Shown here piece after piece: positions 1 to 7,910 of a stretch of 64,000 nucleotides of DNA. The notes beneath the pieces are model-generated. The model ran no database searches and was not told the DNA's origin. It saw nothing but the letters and a program-made list of their open reading frames with translations. This stretch comes from Pseudomonadota bacterium. Lineage in GTDB: Bacteria; Pseudomonadota; Alphaproteobacteria; Rhizobiales; Xanthobacteraceae. Location: NCBI GenBank assembly GCA_023422775.1, contig JAFAGM010000031.1:118552-182551 (forward strand), in the 5' to 3' direction. Every line of letters starts with the position of its first letter. The first letter of the stretch is position 1. A program made the translations under genes and the position numbers.

Positions 1-159
1 CGAAAGGTAGTCCTGAACGCCGTGCTGCATGTCGACGGTCACGCTGTCGAAGCCGCATTGCGCGATCACTTCGGCGGAGAAGCCCGACGGGATCGCGAGC
101 CACGCGTTCACGACGGCCTTGCCCGAGGCCCAGACTTTCTTGACGTTGTTGGTGGTCAC
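1..159 (-). CDS. HpcH/HpaI-family aldolase, N-terminal 53 residues (cut by window edge)
   Basis: Reading the minus strand from a GTG at 159 gives 53 open codons that run off the window. The start is supported by an AGGAGG about 8 bases upstream. The peptide contains a VDMQHG motif in the place where HpcH/HpaI class II pyruvate aldolases have their (V/L)D.EH metal/substrate segment. In the homoprotocatechuate pathway such an aldolase splits 4-hydroxy-2-oxoheptanedioate into pyruvate and succinic semialdehyde, which fits the hpa genes nearby. The family also has members acting on other 2-oxo acids, so the exact substrate is inferred from context. It lies 73 bases behind the Ldh2-type dehydrogenase gene and is probably co-transcribed with it. 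Confidence 0.75.
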   Translation of the reverse strand, partial: MTTNNVKKVWASGKAVVNAWLAIPSGFSAEVIAQCGFDSVTVDMQHGVQDYLS

Positions 160-232
160 TCTCTATTCCTCCTGTTGATCTAGCCTTCCCGTCACGTCGA
201 GGAGCGCATGCGACGCTCGCCATGACGGAGAA

Positions 233-1318
233 TCATGATGCGGCCCGCTGGATGCTGGCCTCGCTGACGCCGACCTCGCGGGCGGTGTTCACAATCGCCG
301 CCCAGGTATCGTCCGGCAGCGGCACGCCGTTCTTGGTGCGCTCGGCGCGCATCTTCCGTTCGGGGTCGCCGGGCACCAGCACGCTCTCGATGCCGGCGAT
401 CGGTTTGGTCTGGCGAATGAAGTCGGTGTAGCGCGAGATTTCCTCGTCGAAATAGTTGCTGGTGTCGATCACCCTAGGGTCGATGTAGAAGGCGAGCATG
501 CCGTTGGCGAACTGGCGGTCGCCCGACGTCGCGCCGGTGCCGGTGAGTGCGCCGCCGAGCAATTCGCAGATGAACGCGAGTCCGGAGCCCTTGTGTTCGC
601 CGAACGCACGGATCGCCCCCGTTCCCCTGGTGTGGTCGCGCGGCCCATCCGGCGTGTAGGGGCCATAGAGCACCGACGGCTCCTCGCTCAGTGTGCCGTC
701 GGCATCGACCAGCGCCCCGGTCGGCAACTTCTTGCCGCCGCGGCTTGCCACCAGCACCTTGCCTTCGGCGACGACAGATGTCGCAAAATCGAGCACAATC
801 GGGTCCTGCCCCTTGCGCGGAATGCCGACGCAATAAGGCGCGGTCGAAAGCCGCTTCTGCACGCCGCCGAACGGCGCCACCAATAGCGAGCCCGCGGCGT
901 TGACGAAGTGGACCGACACCAGCCCTTCGGCGGCGGCCATTTCGGCCCAGTCGCCGACGCGGCCGATATGCCCGGCGTTACGCAGCGCGACGGCGGACAG
1001 CCCTGCCTTCCTGCACTTCTCGATGCCGGTCCGCACCGCGAACGGCGTCACGGTCTGGCCATAGCCGAACTTGCCGTCAACCACGGCGAGCGACGGCGTA
1101 TCGACGACGATCTCGGGGGTCTGGTTCGGAATGACGTTGCCCGTCTTCTTCCAGCGGACGTAAACCGGGACCCGGATCACGCCATGGCTGTCATGGCCGG
1201 TGAGATTGGCGGTCGTGAGGTACGTCGCGATGCGCCTGGCTTCTTCGGGCGAGGATTCCGAATGGGAAAAAACCTCTGCGACGAAATCGATCAGGTTGTT
1301 GACTTGTATGGTGACCAT
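233..1318 (-). CDS. Ldh2/malate-L-lactate-ureidoglycolate dehydrogenase family oxidoreductase
   Basis: A 361-residue protein, normal length for the Ldh2 (MdhII) family of NAD(P)H-dependent 2-hydroxyacid/2-oxoacid oxidoreductases, which do not have a Rossmann fold. The GHDSHG motif at residues 41-46 carries the family's conserved histidines. The HKGSGLAF segment in the C-terminal half and a DFATS segment near residue 175 also fit the family. The start is an ATG. The gene sits between the hpaR-type regulator upstream and the HpcH/HpaI aldolase downstream, all on the minus strand. A role in reducing or oxidising a 2-oxo or 2-hydroxy acid made by the aldolase is plausible but is inference; family members act on malate, lactate, ureidoglycolate, sulfolactate and others. 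Confidence 0.85.
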   Translation of the reverse strand: MVTIQVNNLIDFVAEVFSHSESSPEEARRIATYLTTANLTGHDSHGVIRVPVYVRWKKTGNVIPNQTPEIVVDTPSLAVVDGKFGYGQTVTPFAVRTGIEKCRKAGLSAVALRNAGHIGRVGDWAEMAAAEGLVSVHFVNAAGSLLVAPFGGVQKRLSTAPYCVGIPRKGQDPIVLDFATSVVAEGKVLVASRGGKKLPTGALVDADGTLSEEPSVLYGPYTPDGPRDHTRGTGAIRAFGEHKGSGLAFICELLGGALTGTGATSGDRQFANGMLAFYIDPRVIDTSNYFDEEISRYTDFIRQTKPIAGIESVLVPGDPERKMRAERTKNGVPLPDDTWAAIVNTAREVGVSEASIQRAAS

Positions 1319-1529
1319 ATCCGGATTTCAGCCCTGACCTTGCATCGGGAAAGCCGGCGCGGTCGGCGGCGAACCCTTCGAACTCCCGCACCGGTTTTCA
1401 TGACCGGCTTGGCCGCACTTGAGCGAAAAATCCCGCGCGTGTCTACCGCCACGGTCGCATTAGACGAATGATCGCAACCATTTGCCCGCCCGCTATGCAT
1501 CGGGCTGGTAGCATCATGCAGATTTGTGA

Positions 1530-2033
1530 TTACTCATCAGCCTCCGCGCCTGTCTCTTCCGTTGCTCCCATCTCCACAAGGCTGCGTTCCAACTCGCCCA
1601 ACATTTCCTGCAGTTCGGAAAGCTTGCGGGCGCCGAAACGGCCGGTGATTTCGGCGTAGATCGCCTCCGACGTGGGCGCGACGGCTTCGATCAGTTTCAG
1701 CCCCTTCGGCGAAATCGACACGACGCCGCGCCGCAGATCGGCCTCGGCAGCCCGACGCTCGATCAGATCGCGCGCTTCGAGGTCGCGCAGGATCCGCGAC
1801 AGGCTCGGCCCGAGCAGGAACGCGACACGCGCCAATTCCGTCACCTCGATGGTGTCCACCGCCGTCAGCGCGCGCAGGATTCGCCATTGCTGTTCGGTCA
1901 GCCCGTGATTGCGCAATGACGGCCGAAACTGCCGCATCACGGCTTCGCGGGCCCGCAACAACGACATCGGCAGCGAGCGCGAGAATTCGCGCATCGGCAT
2001 GCTGCGGCCCTCGCCTGCCTTCTTGCCTGCCAT
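1530..2033 (-). CDS. hpaR: MarR-family regulator of homoprotocatechuate degradation (HpaR-like)
   Basis: A 167-residue MarR-type winged-helix repressor. Residues about 20-60 read SLPMSLLRAREAVMR, then FRP and LTEQQWRILRAL, close to the pattern I know from the E. coli HpaR/HpcR family (LLQAREAAM, FRP, LTEQQWRI). The wing (about 85-105) has the usual D.RR..V..S..G pattern. HpaR proteins repress the meta-cleavage genes and release DNA when a pathway compound binds. The gene is divergent from hpaFED, with a 12-bp perfect palindrome in the 193-bp gap, a likely operator. The 211 bases downstream, before the Ldh2 gene, hold no ORF of note. The symbol rests on sequence pattern plus operon context. 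Confidence 0.88.
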   Translation of the reverse strand: MAGKKAGEGRSMPMREFSRSLPMSLLRAREAVMRQFRPSLRNHGLTEQQWRILRALTAVDTIEVTELARVAFLLGPSLSRILRDLEARDLIERRAAEADLRRGVVSISPKGLKLIEAVAPTSEAIYAEITGRFGARKLSELQEMLGELERSLVEMGATEETGAEADE

Positions 2034-2123
2034 CTTCAGTCGTCCACCTTCCTGAAATCGCTGATCGAGAGAGGGGTAAAGTTTTGCGGCGCAGCAAGCA
2101 TCAAATCAGCTTGCGGAGATCAC

Positions 2124-2135
2124 TTAACATGTTAA
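2124..2135. promoter_or_regulatory. TTAACATGTTAA palindrome, candidate HpaR operator
   Basis: A perfect 12-bp inverted repeat in the 193-bp divergent gap between hpaR and hpaF, about 90 bp from each start codon. MarR-family repressors bind short AT-rich palindromes of this kind. A weak sigma-70-like element overlaps it on the plus strand (TTGCGG at 2111, TAAACA at 2133, 16-bp spacer), so binding there would block transcription of hpaFED. The palindrome is seen directly; its function is inferred. Confidence 0.55.
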
Positions 2136-2226
2136 ACACATTTCGGCCACCCGCTTTCTTTCCTGGAAGCTTGTCGGATCTGCATGGCCGTTTCCAGAGA
2201 CGTGAGGGATTTGGAGCAACCGCAGC

Positions 2227-2625
2227 ATGCCGCACTTCACGATTGAATATTCCGCCAATCTCGATGGGCGCGTCGACATGGGCCTCGTCGTGGAGTTGGT
2301 CCGCAAGGCCGCCGTCGAGACCGGAATCTTTCCGCTCGGGGGCATACGCGTCCGCGCCATCAGGTGCCAGCACTATGCGATTGCCGACGGCAACAAGAGT
2401 TTTGGCTTCCTCGACATGGTGCTGCGGCTTGGCGAAGGACGCGACCTCGCGACCCGGAAGAAAGCCGGCGAGCATATTTTCAAGGCCCTGTCAGGCTATC
2501 TCGATCCGGTGTTTGCGGACAGCAAGTTCGCGCTGTCGTTCGACATGCAGGTCAACGACAAGGAGACGAGTTGGAAACGCAACAACATCCACGAAGCTTT
2601 GAAGGTGGAGACGGCCCATGGATAA
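2227..2625 (+). CDS. hpaF: 5-carboxymethyl-2-hydroxymuconate isomerase
   Basis: A 132-residue protein of the tautomerase superfamily. It moves the double bond of 5-carboxymethyl-2-hydroxymuconate in the homoprotocatechuate meta pathway. It starts MPHFTIEYS, so removal of Met leaves the catalytic N-terminal proline typical of this family. Length and the internal pattern (LDMVLRLGEGR, FALSFDMQ) fit CHMI rather than the 60-residue 4-oxalocrotonate tautomerases. It is the first gene of the plus-strand hpa operon; its stop overlaps the hpaE start by 8 bases, which suggests translational coupling. Expression is probably controlled by HpaR through the palindrome upstream. Confidence 0.92.
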   Translation: MPHFTIEYSANLDGRVDMGLVVELVRKAAVETGIFPLGGIRVRAIRCQHYAIADGNKSFGFLDMVLRLGEGRDLATRKKAGEHIFKALSGYLDPVFADSKFALSFDMQVNDKETSWKRNNIHEALKVETAHG

Positions 2626-4162
2626 AGCGACGCCCAAGGACGTATTTCAGGCCAACCACGACCGCGCGGAGCCCCTGCTCGCGAAGCTGAAGTCCGAGGG
2701 TATCGGGCACATGATCGACGGCAAGACCGTGCCGTCGATCTCGGGCCAGACGTTCGAGACCAGTTCGCCAATTGATGGCGCGGTACTGGCATCGGTCGCG
2801 CGCGGCAATGCCGAAGACATCGACCGTGCGGCCGCCGCCGCGAGCCTTGCCTTCAAATCCTGGCGCGACATGCCGGCGGCGATGCGGAAGAAACTGCTGC
2901 ATCGCGTGGCCGATGCGATCGAGGACAATGCCGACGACATTGCGGTACTGGAATGCATCGACACCGGCCAGGCGCACCGCTTCATGGCCAAGGCCGCGAT
3001 CCGGGCGGCGGAAAACTTCCGCTTCTTCGCCGACAAATGCGCCGAGGCACGCGACGGCCTCAACACGCCGAGCGAAGAACACTGGAACATCTCTACTCGC
3101 GTGCCGATCGGCCCCGTCGGCGTGATCACGCCGTGGAACACGCCGTTCATGCTGTCGACCTGGAAGATCGCGCCGGCGCTGGCCGCCGGCTGCACCGTGG
3201 TGCACAAGCCCGCGGAATGGTCGCCTGTCACGGCGGACCTGCTGGCGAAGCTGGCGAAGCAGGCCGGCCTGCCCGACGGCGTACTCAACACCGTCCACGG
3301 CATGGGCGAGGAAGCCGGCAAGGCGCTGACCGAACATCCCGCCATCAAGGCGATCGGTTTCGTCGGCGAGAGCGCCACCGGATCGGCGATCATGGCGCAG
3401 GGCGCACCGACGCTGAAGCGCGTGCATTTCGAACTCGGCGGCAAGAACCCGGTGATCGTGTTCGACGACGCCGATCTCGATCGCGCGCTCGATGCGGTGG
3501 TGTTCATGATCTACTCGCTCAACGGCGAGCGCTGCACCTCGTCGAGCCGGCTGCTGGTCCAGGAAAACATCGCCGAAGGGTTCATCGCAAAGCTGACCGC
3601 GCGAGTGAAGGCGCTGAAGGTCGGGCATCCCCTTGATCCCGTCACCGAAGTCGGCCCGCTGATCCACGAGCGACATCTCGACAAAGTCTGCAGCTATTTC
3701 GACGTCGCCAGGAAGGACGGCGCCACCATCGCGGTGGGCGGCAAGCCGCATGACGGACCCGGCGGCGGACATTATGTGCAGCCGACGCTGGTCACGGCAG
3801 CGCATTCGACGATGCGGGTGGCACAGGAGGAAGTGTTCGGGCCGTTCCTGACCGTGGTCCCCTTCAAGGATGAAAAGGACGCCATCGAGATCGCCAACGG
3901 CGTGCAGTATGGTCTCGCCGGCTATGTCTGGACCGGCGACATGGGCCGCGCACTGCGGGTGGCGGATGCGCTGGAGGCCGGCATGATCTGGCTCAACTCC
4001 GAAAACGTCCGCCATCTGCCGACGCCGTTCGGCGGCATGAAATCCTCAGGCATCGGCCGCGACGGCGGCGACTATTCGTTCGACTTCTACATGGAAACCA
4101 AGCACGTCTCGCTCGCGCGCGGGACGCACAAGATCCAGAAGCTGGGTCTGCCCTCATCCTGA
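2618..4162 (+). CDS. hpaE: 5-carboxymethyl-2-hydroxymuconate semialdehyde dehydrogenase
   Basis: A 514-residue NAD-dependent aldehyde dehydrogenase that would oxidise the ring-cleavage semialdehyde to 5-carboxymethyl-2-hydroxymuconate. All ALDH landmarks are visible: the oxyanion Asn in PWNTPF (N174), the GFVGES NAD-binding turn (about 248-253), the general base Glu in ELGGK (E272) and the nucleophile Cys in GERCTS (C306), followed by the EEVFGP motif near residue 405. The gene overlaps the end of hpaF by 8 bases and is followed by the extradiol dioxygenase gene, the order expected for an hpa cluster. Aldehyde dehydrogenases are hard to tell apart by motif, so the substrate is assigned from the operon. 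A REP-like repeat begins inside its last codons. Confidence 0.9.
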   Translation: MDKATPKDVFQANHDRAEPLLAKLKSEGIGHMIDGKTVPSISGQTFETSSPIDGAVLASVARGNAEDIDRAAAAASLAFKSWRDMPAAMRKKLLHRVADAIEDNADDIAVLECIDTGQAHRFMAKAAIRAAENFRFFADKCAEARDGLNTPSEEHWNISTRVPIGPVGVITPWNTPFMLSTWKIAPALAAGCTVVHKPAEWSPVTADLLAKLAKQAGLPDGVLNTVHGMGEEAGKALTEHPAIKAIGFVGESATGSAIMAQGAPTLKRVHFELGGKNPVIVFDDADLDRALDAVVFMIYSLNGERCTSSSRLLVQENIAEGFIAKLTARVKALKVGHPLDPVTEVGPLIHERHLDKVCSYFDVARKDGATIAVGGKPHDGPGGGHYVQPTLVTAAHSTMRVAQEEVFGPFLTVVPFKDEKDAIEIANGVQYGLAGYVWTGDMGRALRVADALEAGMIWLNSENVRHLPTPFGGMKSSGIGRDGGDYSFDFYMETKHVSLARGTHKIQKLGLPSS

Positions 4163-4248
4163 GGAGCGGGCGCAAGCCCGCGTCTCGAAGGATGGGCCAC
4201 GGGCCACATGGTTCGAGACGGCGCTTCGCGCCTCCTCACCATGAGGAT
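4153..4248. repeat. REP-like palindromic repeat, family A (CTCATCCTGAGGAG...CTCCTCACCATGAGG)
   Basis: An imperfect palindromic element bounded by CTCATCCTGAGGAG and CTCCTCACCATGAGG, with internal GTCTCGAAGGATG and CATGGTTCGAGAC segments. The same family occurs at 17581, 21997, 23701, 27344, 34860 and 41600. It overlaps the 3' end of hpaE and fills the gap before hpaD. Its open frame (from an ATG at 4208) would add 22 residues to HpaD, but this is the repeat and not coding. Confidence 0.8.
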
Positions 4249-4273
4249 CAACAATTTTAGGACTGGAAACCAC

Positions 4274-5257
4274 ATGCCCGTTCCGACGCACATCTTCGCT
4301 CCGCCCTTCAACATCATCCGCTGCAGCCACGCCGTGCTCGACGTCACCGACCTCGGCAAGAGCCGCGCGTTCTACGAGACCACCGTCGGCCTCCATGTCG
4401 AGGACGCCGACGACAAGGCGGTGTACCTGCGCGGCTCCGAGGAGCATCAGCATCACTCGCTGGTGCTGCGCAAAGCGCCGGCCGCGGCCTGCAGCCGGCT
4501 CGGCTTCAAGGTCGGCAATGACGGCGATCTCGACAAGGCGGCGAGCTTCTTTTCCGAAAACGGCATCACCTATGCGTTTGCCGATCAGCCGTTCCAGGGC
4601 CGCACGCTGCAATTCACCGATCCCGCAGGCTTCCGGCTCGAACTCTACGCCACGATGGACAAGCGCCCGCATCTGCTGCGACGCTACGACCTTTACAAGG
4701 GCTGCCATCCGCAGCGGCTCGATCATTTCAACGTCTTCGCGCCGGAAGTTCAGAACACCGTCGACTTCTACGCCCGGCTCGGCTTCCGCCTCACCGAATA
4801 TGGCGAGGAAGACGGGCCGAACGGGCGCATCGCCGCGGCCTGGATGCACCGCAAGGGCAATGTCCACGACTTTGCCATCACCAATGGCCGCGGCCCCCGC
4901 CTGCACCACTTCGCCTACTGGGTGCCGACGGCGATGAATGTGTTGCATCTGTGCGACGTGATGGCCTCCAGCGGTTACCTGAAGAACATCGAGCGCGGCC
5001 CGGGCCGTCACGGCATTTCGAACGCATTCTTCCTGTATGTCAGGGATCCCGACGGCCACCGCCTGGAGCTCTACACCAGCGACTACTTCACCGGCGACCA
5101 TGACCATGGACCACTCCGCTGGTCGCTGAAGGACCCGCGCCGGCAGACGCTGTGGGGCGCGCCCGCGCCACGCTCATGGTTCGAGGAAGGAACGCCGTTC
5201 GCAGGGCAAGCGGTCCGCGAGCCGGCCTTCGTCGCTGATGTCACGATTGCGGATTGA
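4274..5257 (+). CDS. hpaD: 3,4-dihydroxyphenylacetate 2,3-dioxygenase (extradiol, VOC fold)
   Basis: A 327-residue type I extradiol dioxygenase that opens the ring of homoprotocatechuate next to the hydroxyls. It is built from paired vicinal-oxygen-chelate modules. The expected metal ligands are present: His in LDHFNVF (H151), His in RLHHFAYW (H211 or H212) and Glu in GHRLELY (E265), with positions within a few residues of those known for the Brevibacterium homoprotocatechuate dioxygenase. I chose the ATG at 4274 because the upstream ATG at 4208 lies in a REP repeat. The C-terminal 40 residues (WGAPAPRSWFEEG) are typical of this family. It is followed after 11 bases by the FAH-family gene. 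Confidence 0.92.
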   Translation: MPVPTHIFAPPFNIIRCSHAVLDVTDLGKSRAFYETTVGLHVEDADDKAVYLRGSEEHQHHSLVLRKAPAAACSRLGFKVGNDGDLDKAASFFSENGITYAFADQPFQGRTLQFTDPAGFRLELYATMDKRPHLLRRYDLYKGCHPQRLDHFNVFAPEVQNTVDFYARLGFRLTEYGEEDGPNGRIAAAWMHRKGNVHDFAITNGRGPRLHHFAYWVPTAMNVLHLCDVMASSGYLKNIERGPGRHGISNAFFLYVRDPDGHRLELYTSDYFTGDHDHGPLRWSLKDPRRQTLWGAPAPRSWFEEGTPFAGQAVREPAFVADVTIAD

Positions 5258-5268
5258 TGGAATAGGAA

Positions 5269-6138
5269 ATGGCCACTCCCCGCCTCGCCACATTCACCGT
5301 CAACGGCGCGCAGAGATATGGCGCCGTGACCGATGCCGGCATCGTCGATCTCTCCGCACGTTTCGGAAAGGAGTTTCCAACGCTGCGCGAGGCCATCGCC
5401 GCCGGCGCCCTGATGCGGCTCGCCGAGGATGGCGCGCGGAATCAGCCCGACCACGCGCTCGATGCGATCAAGTGGCAGCCGCCGATCCCCTCACCGGAAA
5501 AGATCATCTGCATCGGCGTCAACTATCCGGACCGCAACGCCGAATACAAGGACGGCCAGGACGCGCCGAAATATCCGAGCATGTTCATGCGCACGCCACG
5601 CTCCTTTGTCGGCCACAACGCGCCGCTGATCCGCCCGCGCGCTTCCGCGCAGCTCGATTACGAGGGCGAGCTGGTGCTGATTATCGGCAAGGCCGGCCGG
5701 CACATCAGGGAGGCCGACGCGCTCGATCACATCGCCGCCGTCACGCTGTGCAACGAGGGCACCATCCGGGACTGGGTGCGGCACGCCAAGTTCAACGTAA
5801 CGCAGGGCAAGAATTTCGATTCCACCGGCAGCCTTGGCCCATGGATCGTGCCCTACACCAATGAGAGCCAGATCGCCGACATCCGCCTGACCACGCGGGT
5901 CAATGGCGAGACGCGGCAGGACGACCGCACCGGACGGTTGATCTTCGGCTTCCGTTACCTCATCAACTATCTCTCGACTTTCACTACGCTGGTGCCCGGT
6001 GACGTCATCGTGACGGGAACGCCGACAGGCGCGGGTGCACGGTTCGATCCGCCGCGCTATCTCAAGCCCGGCGACGTCATCGAGGTTGAAGCCGACGGGG
6101 TCGGCGTGCTGAAGAACGGCGTGGCCGACGAAGCCTGA
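5269..6138 (+). CDS. Fumarylacetoacetate hydrolase (FAH)-family isomerase/decarboxylase or hydratase
   Basis: A 289-residue FAH-superfamily protein. The C-terminal catalytic domain (about 75-285) has the CIGVNYPDRNAEY entry motif, the acidic metal ligands E132 and E134 in DYEGE, and the closing LVPGDVIVTGTPTGAG loop. The third ligand position, usually Asp in ND.S.RD, is Glu here (NEGTIRD, E163). In an hpa operon the FAH proteins act as 5-oxopent-3-ene-1,2,5-tricarboxylate decarboxylase and 2-hydroxyhepta-2,4-diene-1,7-dioate isomerase (HpaG). E. coli HpaG is a fused double-length protein; this one is single. The hydratase role (HpaH) cannot be excluded. Start ATG is 11 bases after the hpaD stop. 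Confidence 0.85.
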   Translation: MATPRLATFTVNGAQRYGAVTDAGIVDLSARFGKEFPTLREAIAAGALMRLAEDGARNQPDHALDAIKWQPPIPSPEKIICIGVNYPDRNAEYKDGQDAPKYPSMFMRTPRSFVGHNAPLIRPRASAQLDYEGELVLIIGKAGRHIREADALDHIAAVTLCNEGTIRDWVRHAKFNVTQGKNFDSTGSLGPWIVPYTNESQIADIRLTTRVNGETRQDDRTGRLIFGFRYLINYLSTFTTLVPGDVIVTGTPTGAGARFDPPRYLKPGDVIEVEADGVGVLKNGVADEA

Positions 6139-6166
6139 GAATTCCTGCAAACGAGTGGATACACCA

Positions 6167-7795
6167 ATGACATCAACCTCCGGCGGCGAAGCGATCGTCA
6201 ATGGCCTCGTCGCGCACGGCGTCGACACCGTGTTCGGCCTGCCCGGCGCGCAGATCTACGGCCTGTTCGACGCCTTCCATCAGGCGCAGCTGAAGGTAAT
6301 CGGCGCGCGGCACGAGCAGGCCTGCGGCTACATGGCCTTCGGCTATGCGCGATCTTCAGGCAAGCCCGGCGTGTTCAGCGTGGTGCCCGGTCCCGGCGTG
6401 CTCAACGCCAGCGCGGCGCTGCTGACCGCGTTCGGCTGCAACGAGCCGGTGCTCTGCCTCACCGGGCAGGTGCCGACGAATTTTCTCGGCAAGGGCCGCG
6501 GCCATCTGCACGAGATGCCGGATCAGCTCGCGACGCTGCGCACTTTCGTGAAATGGGCCGAGCGCATCGAATATCCGGACACGGCACCGGCGATGGTATC
6601 GCGCGCGTTTCAGGAAATGCTGTCGGGACGACGCGGCCCGGTATCGCTGGAAATGCCGTGGGACGTCTTCACCCAGCGCGCGCAGGTGGGCGCTTCCACG
6701 GTGCTCGATACCCTGCCCGCGCCACAGCCCGACCCGGACCGCATCAAGGCGGCGGCGGCCCTGGTCAAGGGCAGCAAGCGGCCGATGATCTTCGTCGGCA
6801 GCGGCGCGATCCATGCGCGCGAGGAGATCCTCGAACTCGCCGAGATGATCGACGCACCTGTCGTGGCGTTCCGCAGCGGACGCGGCATCGTCTCCAACGC
6901 GCACGAACTGGGGCTGACGATGGCGGCGGCCTACAAGCTATGGCCGAACACCGACCTGATGATCGGGATCGGCACGCGGATGGAATTGCCCGCATCGGGA
7001 TTCCGCTGGCCGTACCAGCCGCAGGGATTGAAATCCGTCCGGATCGATATCGACCCGGTGGAAATGCGCCGTCTTGTGTCCGACGCTCCGGTGGTCGCGG
7101 ACGCCAGGACGGGCACTGCCGATCTGGTCGCAGCCGTCAGGAAGGCCGGCTACAGCAGGACCAGCGGCCGGCGCGCGGAGATCCGCGAGGCCACCGCAGC
7201 GGCGCAGCAGGAGATCCAGAAGATCCAGCCGCAGATGGCCTACCTGAAAATCCTGCGCGAGGTGCTGCCGGTCAACGCGATCGTCACCGATGAGTTGTCA
7301 CAGGTCGGCTTCGCTTCCTGGTACGGCTTCCCGGTCTACGAGCCGCGTACCTTCATCACGTCGGGCTATCAGGGCACGCTCGGCTCCGGCTTCCCGACGG
7401 CGCTCGGCGCCAAGGTCGCCAATCCGGACCGGCCGGTAGTCGCGATCACCGGCGACGGCGGCTTCATGTTCGCGGTGCAGGAACTGTCGACCGCCGTGCA
7501 GTTCAAGATCGGTGTGGTGACGCTGGTGTTCAACAACAACGCCTACGGCAACGTCCGCCGCGACCAGCGCCAGCATTTTGACGGTCGCGTGGTGGCATCG
7601 GACCTGGTCAATCCGGATTTCGTCAAGCTCGCCGAATCCTTCGGCGTCGGCGCCGCGCGCGTCACCTCGCCGGATCATTTCCGACCCGCGCTGGAGAAGG
7701 CGCTGGCCGACGGCGGGCCATACGTGATCTCGGTGGAGGTGCCGACGGATTCGGAGGTGAGCCCGTGGGCGTTCATTCACCCGCCGAAGCCGTAG
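6167..7795 (+). CDS. Thiamine-diphosphate-dependent enzyme, acetolactate synthase-like large subunit
   Basis: A 542-residue ThDP enzyme of the acetolactate synthase/oxo-acid decarboxylase family, with N-terminal pyrimidine-binding, middle and C-terminal ThDP domains. The cofactor-activating Glu is in RHEQACGYMA (E50). The GDG...NN motif for Mg-ThDP starts at residue 429 and ends in FNNNAYGN about 28 residues later. ATG 6167 was preferred over an in-frame GTG at 6155. It is the last gene of the plus-strand hpa operon (about 28 bases after the FAH gene). There is no small regulatory subunit, and ThDP enzymes are not part of the classical hpa pathway, so its substrate is unknown. A benzoylformate- or phenylpyruvate-type decarboxylase, a carboligase, or a true acetolactate synthase are all possible. 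Confidence 0.82.
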   Translation: MTSTSGGEAIVNGLVAHGVDTVFGLPGAQIYGLFDAFHQAQLKVIGARHEQACGYMAFGYARSSGKPGVFSVVPGPGVLNASAALLTAFGCNEPVLCLTGQVPTNFLGKGRGHLHEMPDQLATLRTFVKWAERIEYPDTAPAMVSRAFQEMLSGRRGPVSLEMPWDVFTQRAQVGASTVLDTLPAPQPDPDRIKAAAALVKGSKRPMIFVGSGAIHAREEILELAEMIDAPVVAFRSGRGIVSNAHELGLTMAAAYKLWPNTDLMIGIGTRMELPASGFRWPYQPQGLKSVRIDIDPVEMRRLVSDAPVVADARTGTADLVAAVRKAGYSRTSGRRAEIREATAAAQQEIQKIQPQMAYLKILREVLPVNAIVTDELSQVGFASWYGFPVYEPRTFITSGYQGTLGSGFPTALGAKVANPDRPVVAITGDGGFMFAVQELSTAVQFKIGVVTLVFNNNAYGNVRRDQRQHFDGRVVASDLVNPDFVKLAESFGVGAARVTSPDHFRPALEKALADGGPYVISVEVPTDSEVSPWAFIHPPKP

Positions 7796-7803
7796 ATTAA
7801 CAC

Positions 7804-7901
7804 CGTCGTTCCGGGGCGATGCGAAGCGTCGAACTATGGGGCGCCCTTGCGCCCCTGAGAACCTCGAGATTCCGGGTTCGCTTCGCGCCCCGGAATGACG
7901 G
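7804..7901. repeat. REP-like repeat, family C (GTCGTTCCGGGGCG...CCCCGGAATGACGG)
   Basis: The outer arms (CGTCGTTCCGGGGCG / CGCCCCGGAATGACGG) are near-perfect inverted repeats, with an inner GAGATTCCGGGTTCGC segment. It lies between the convergent ThDP-enzyme and MFS genes. A second copy is at 16416-16518. It could act as a bidirectional terminator, but no T-run is seen. Confidence 0.75.
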
Positions 7902-7910
7902 AGGAAAGAG

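Noticed and set aside
4208..4273. Longer HpaD starting at 4208
   Set aside because: The extra 22 codons lie in a REP repeat and have no similarity to the family.
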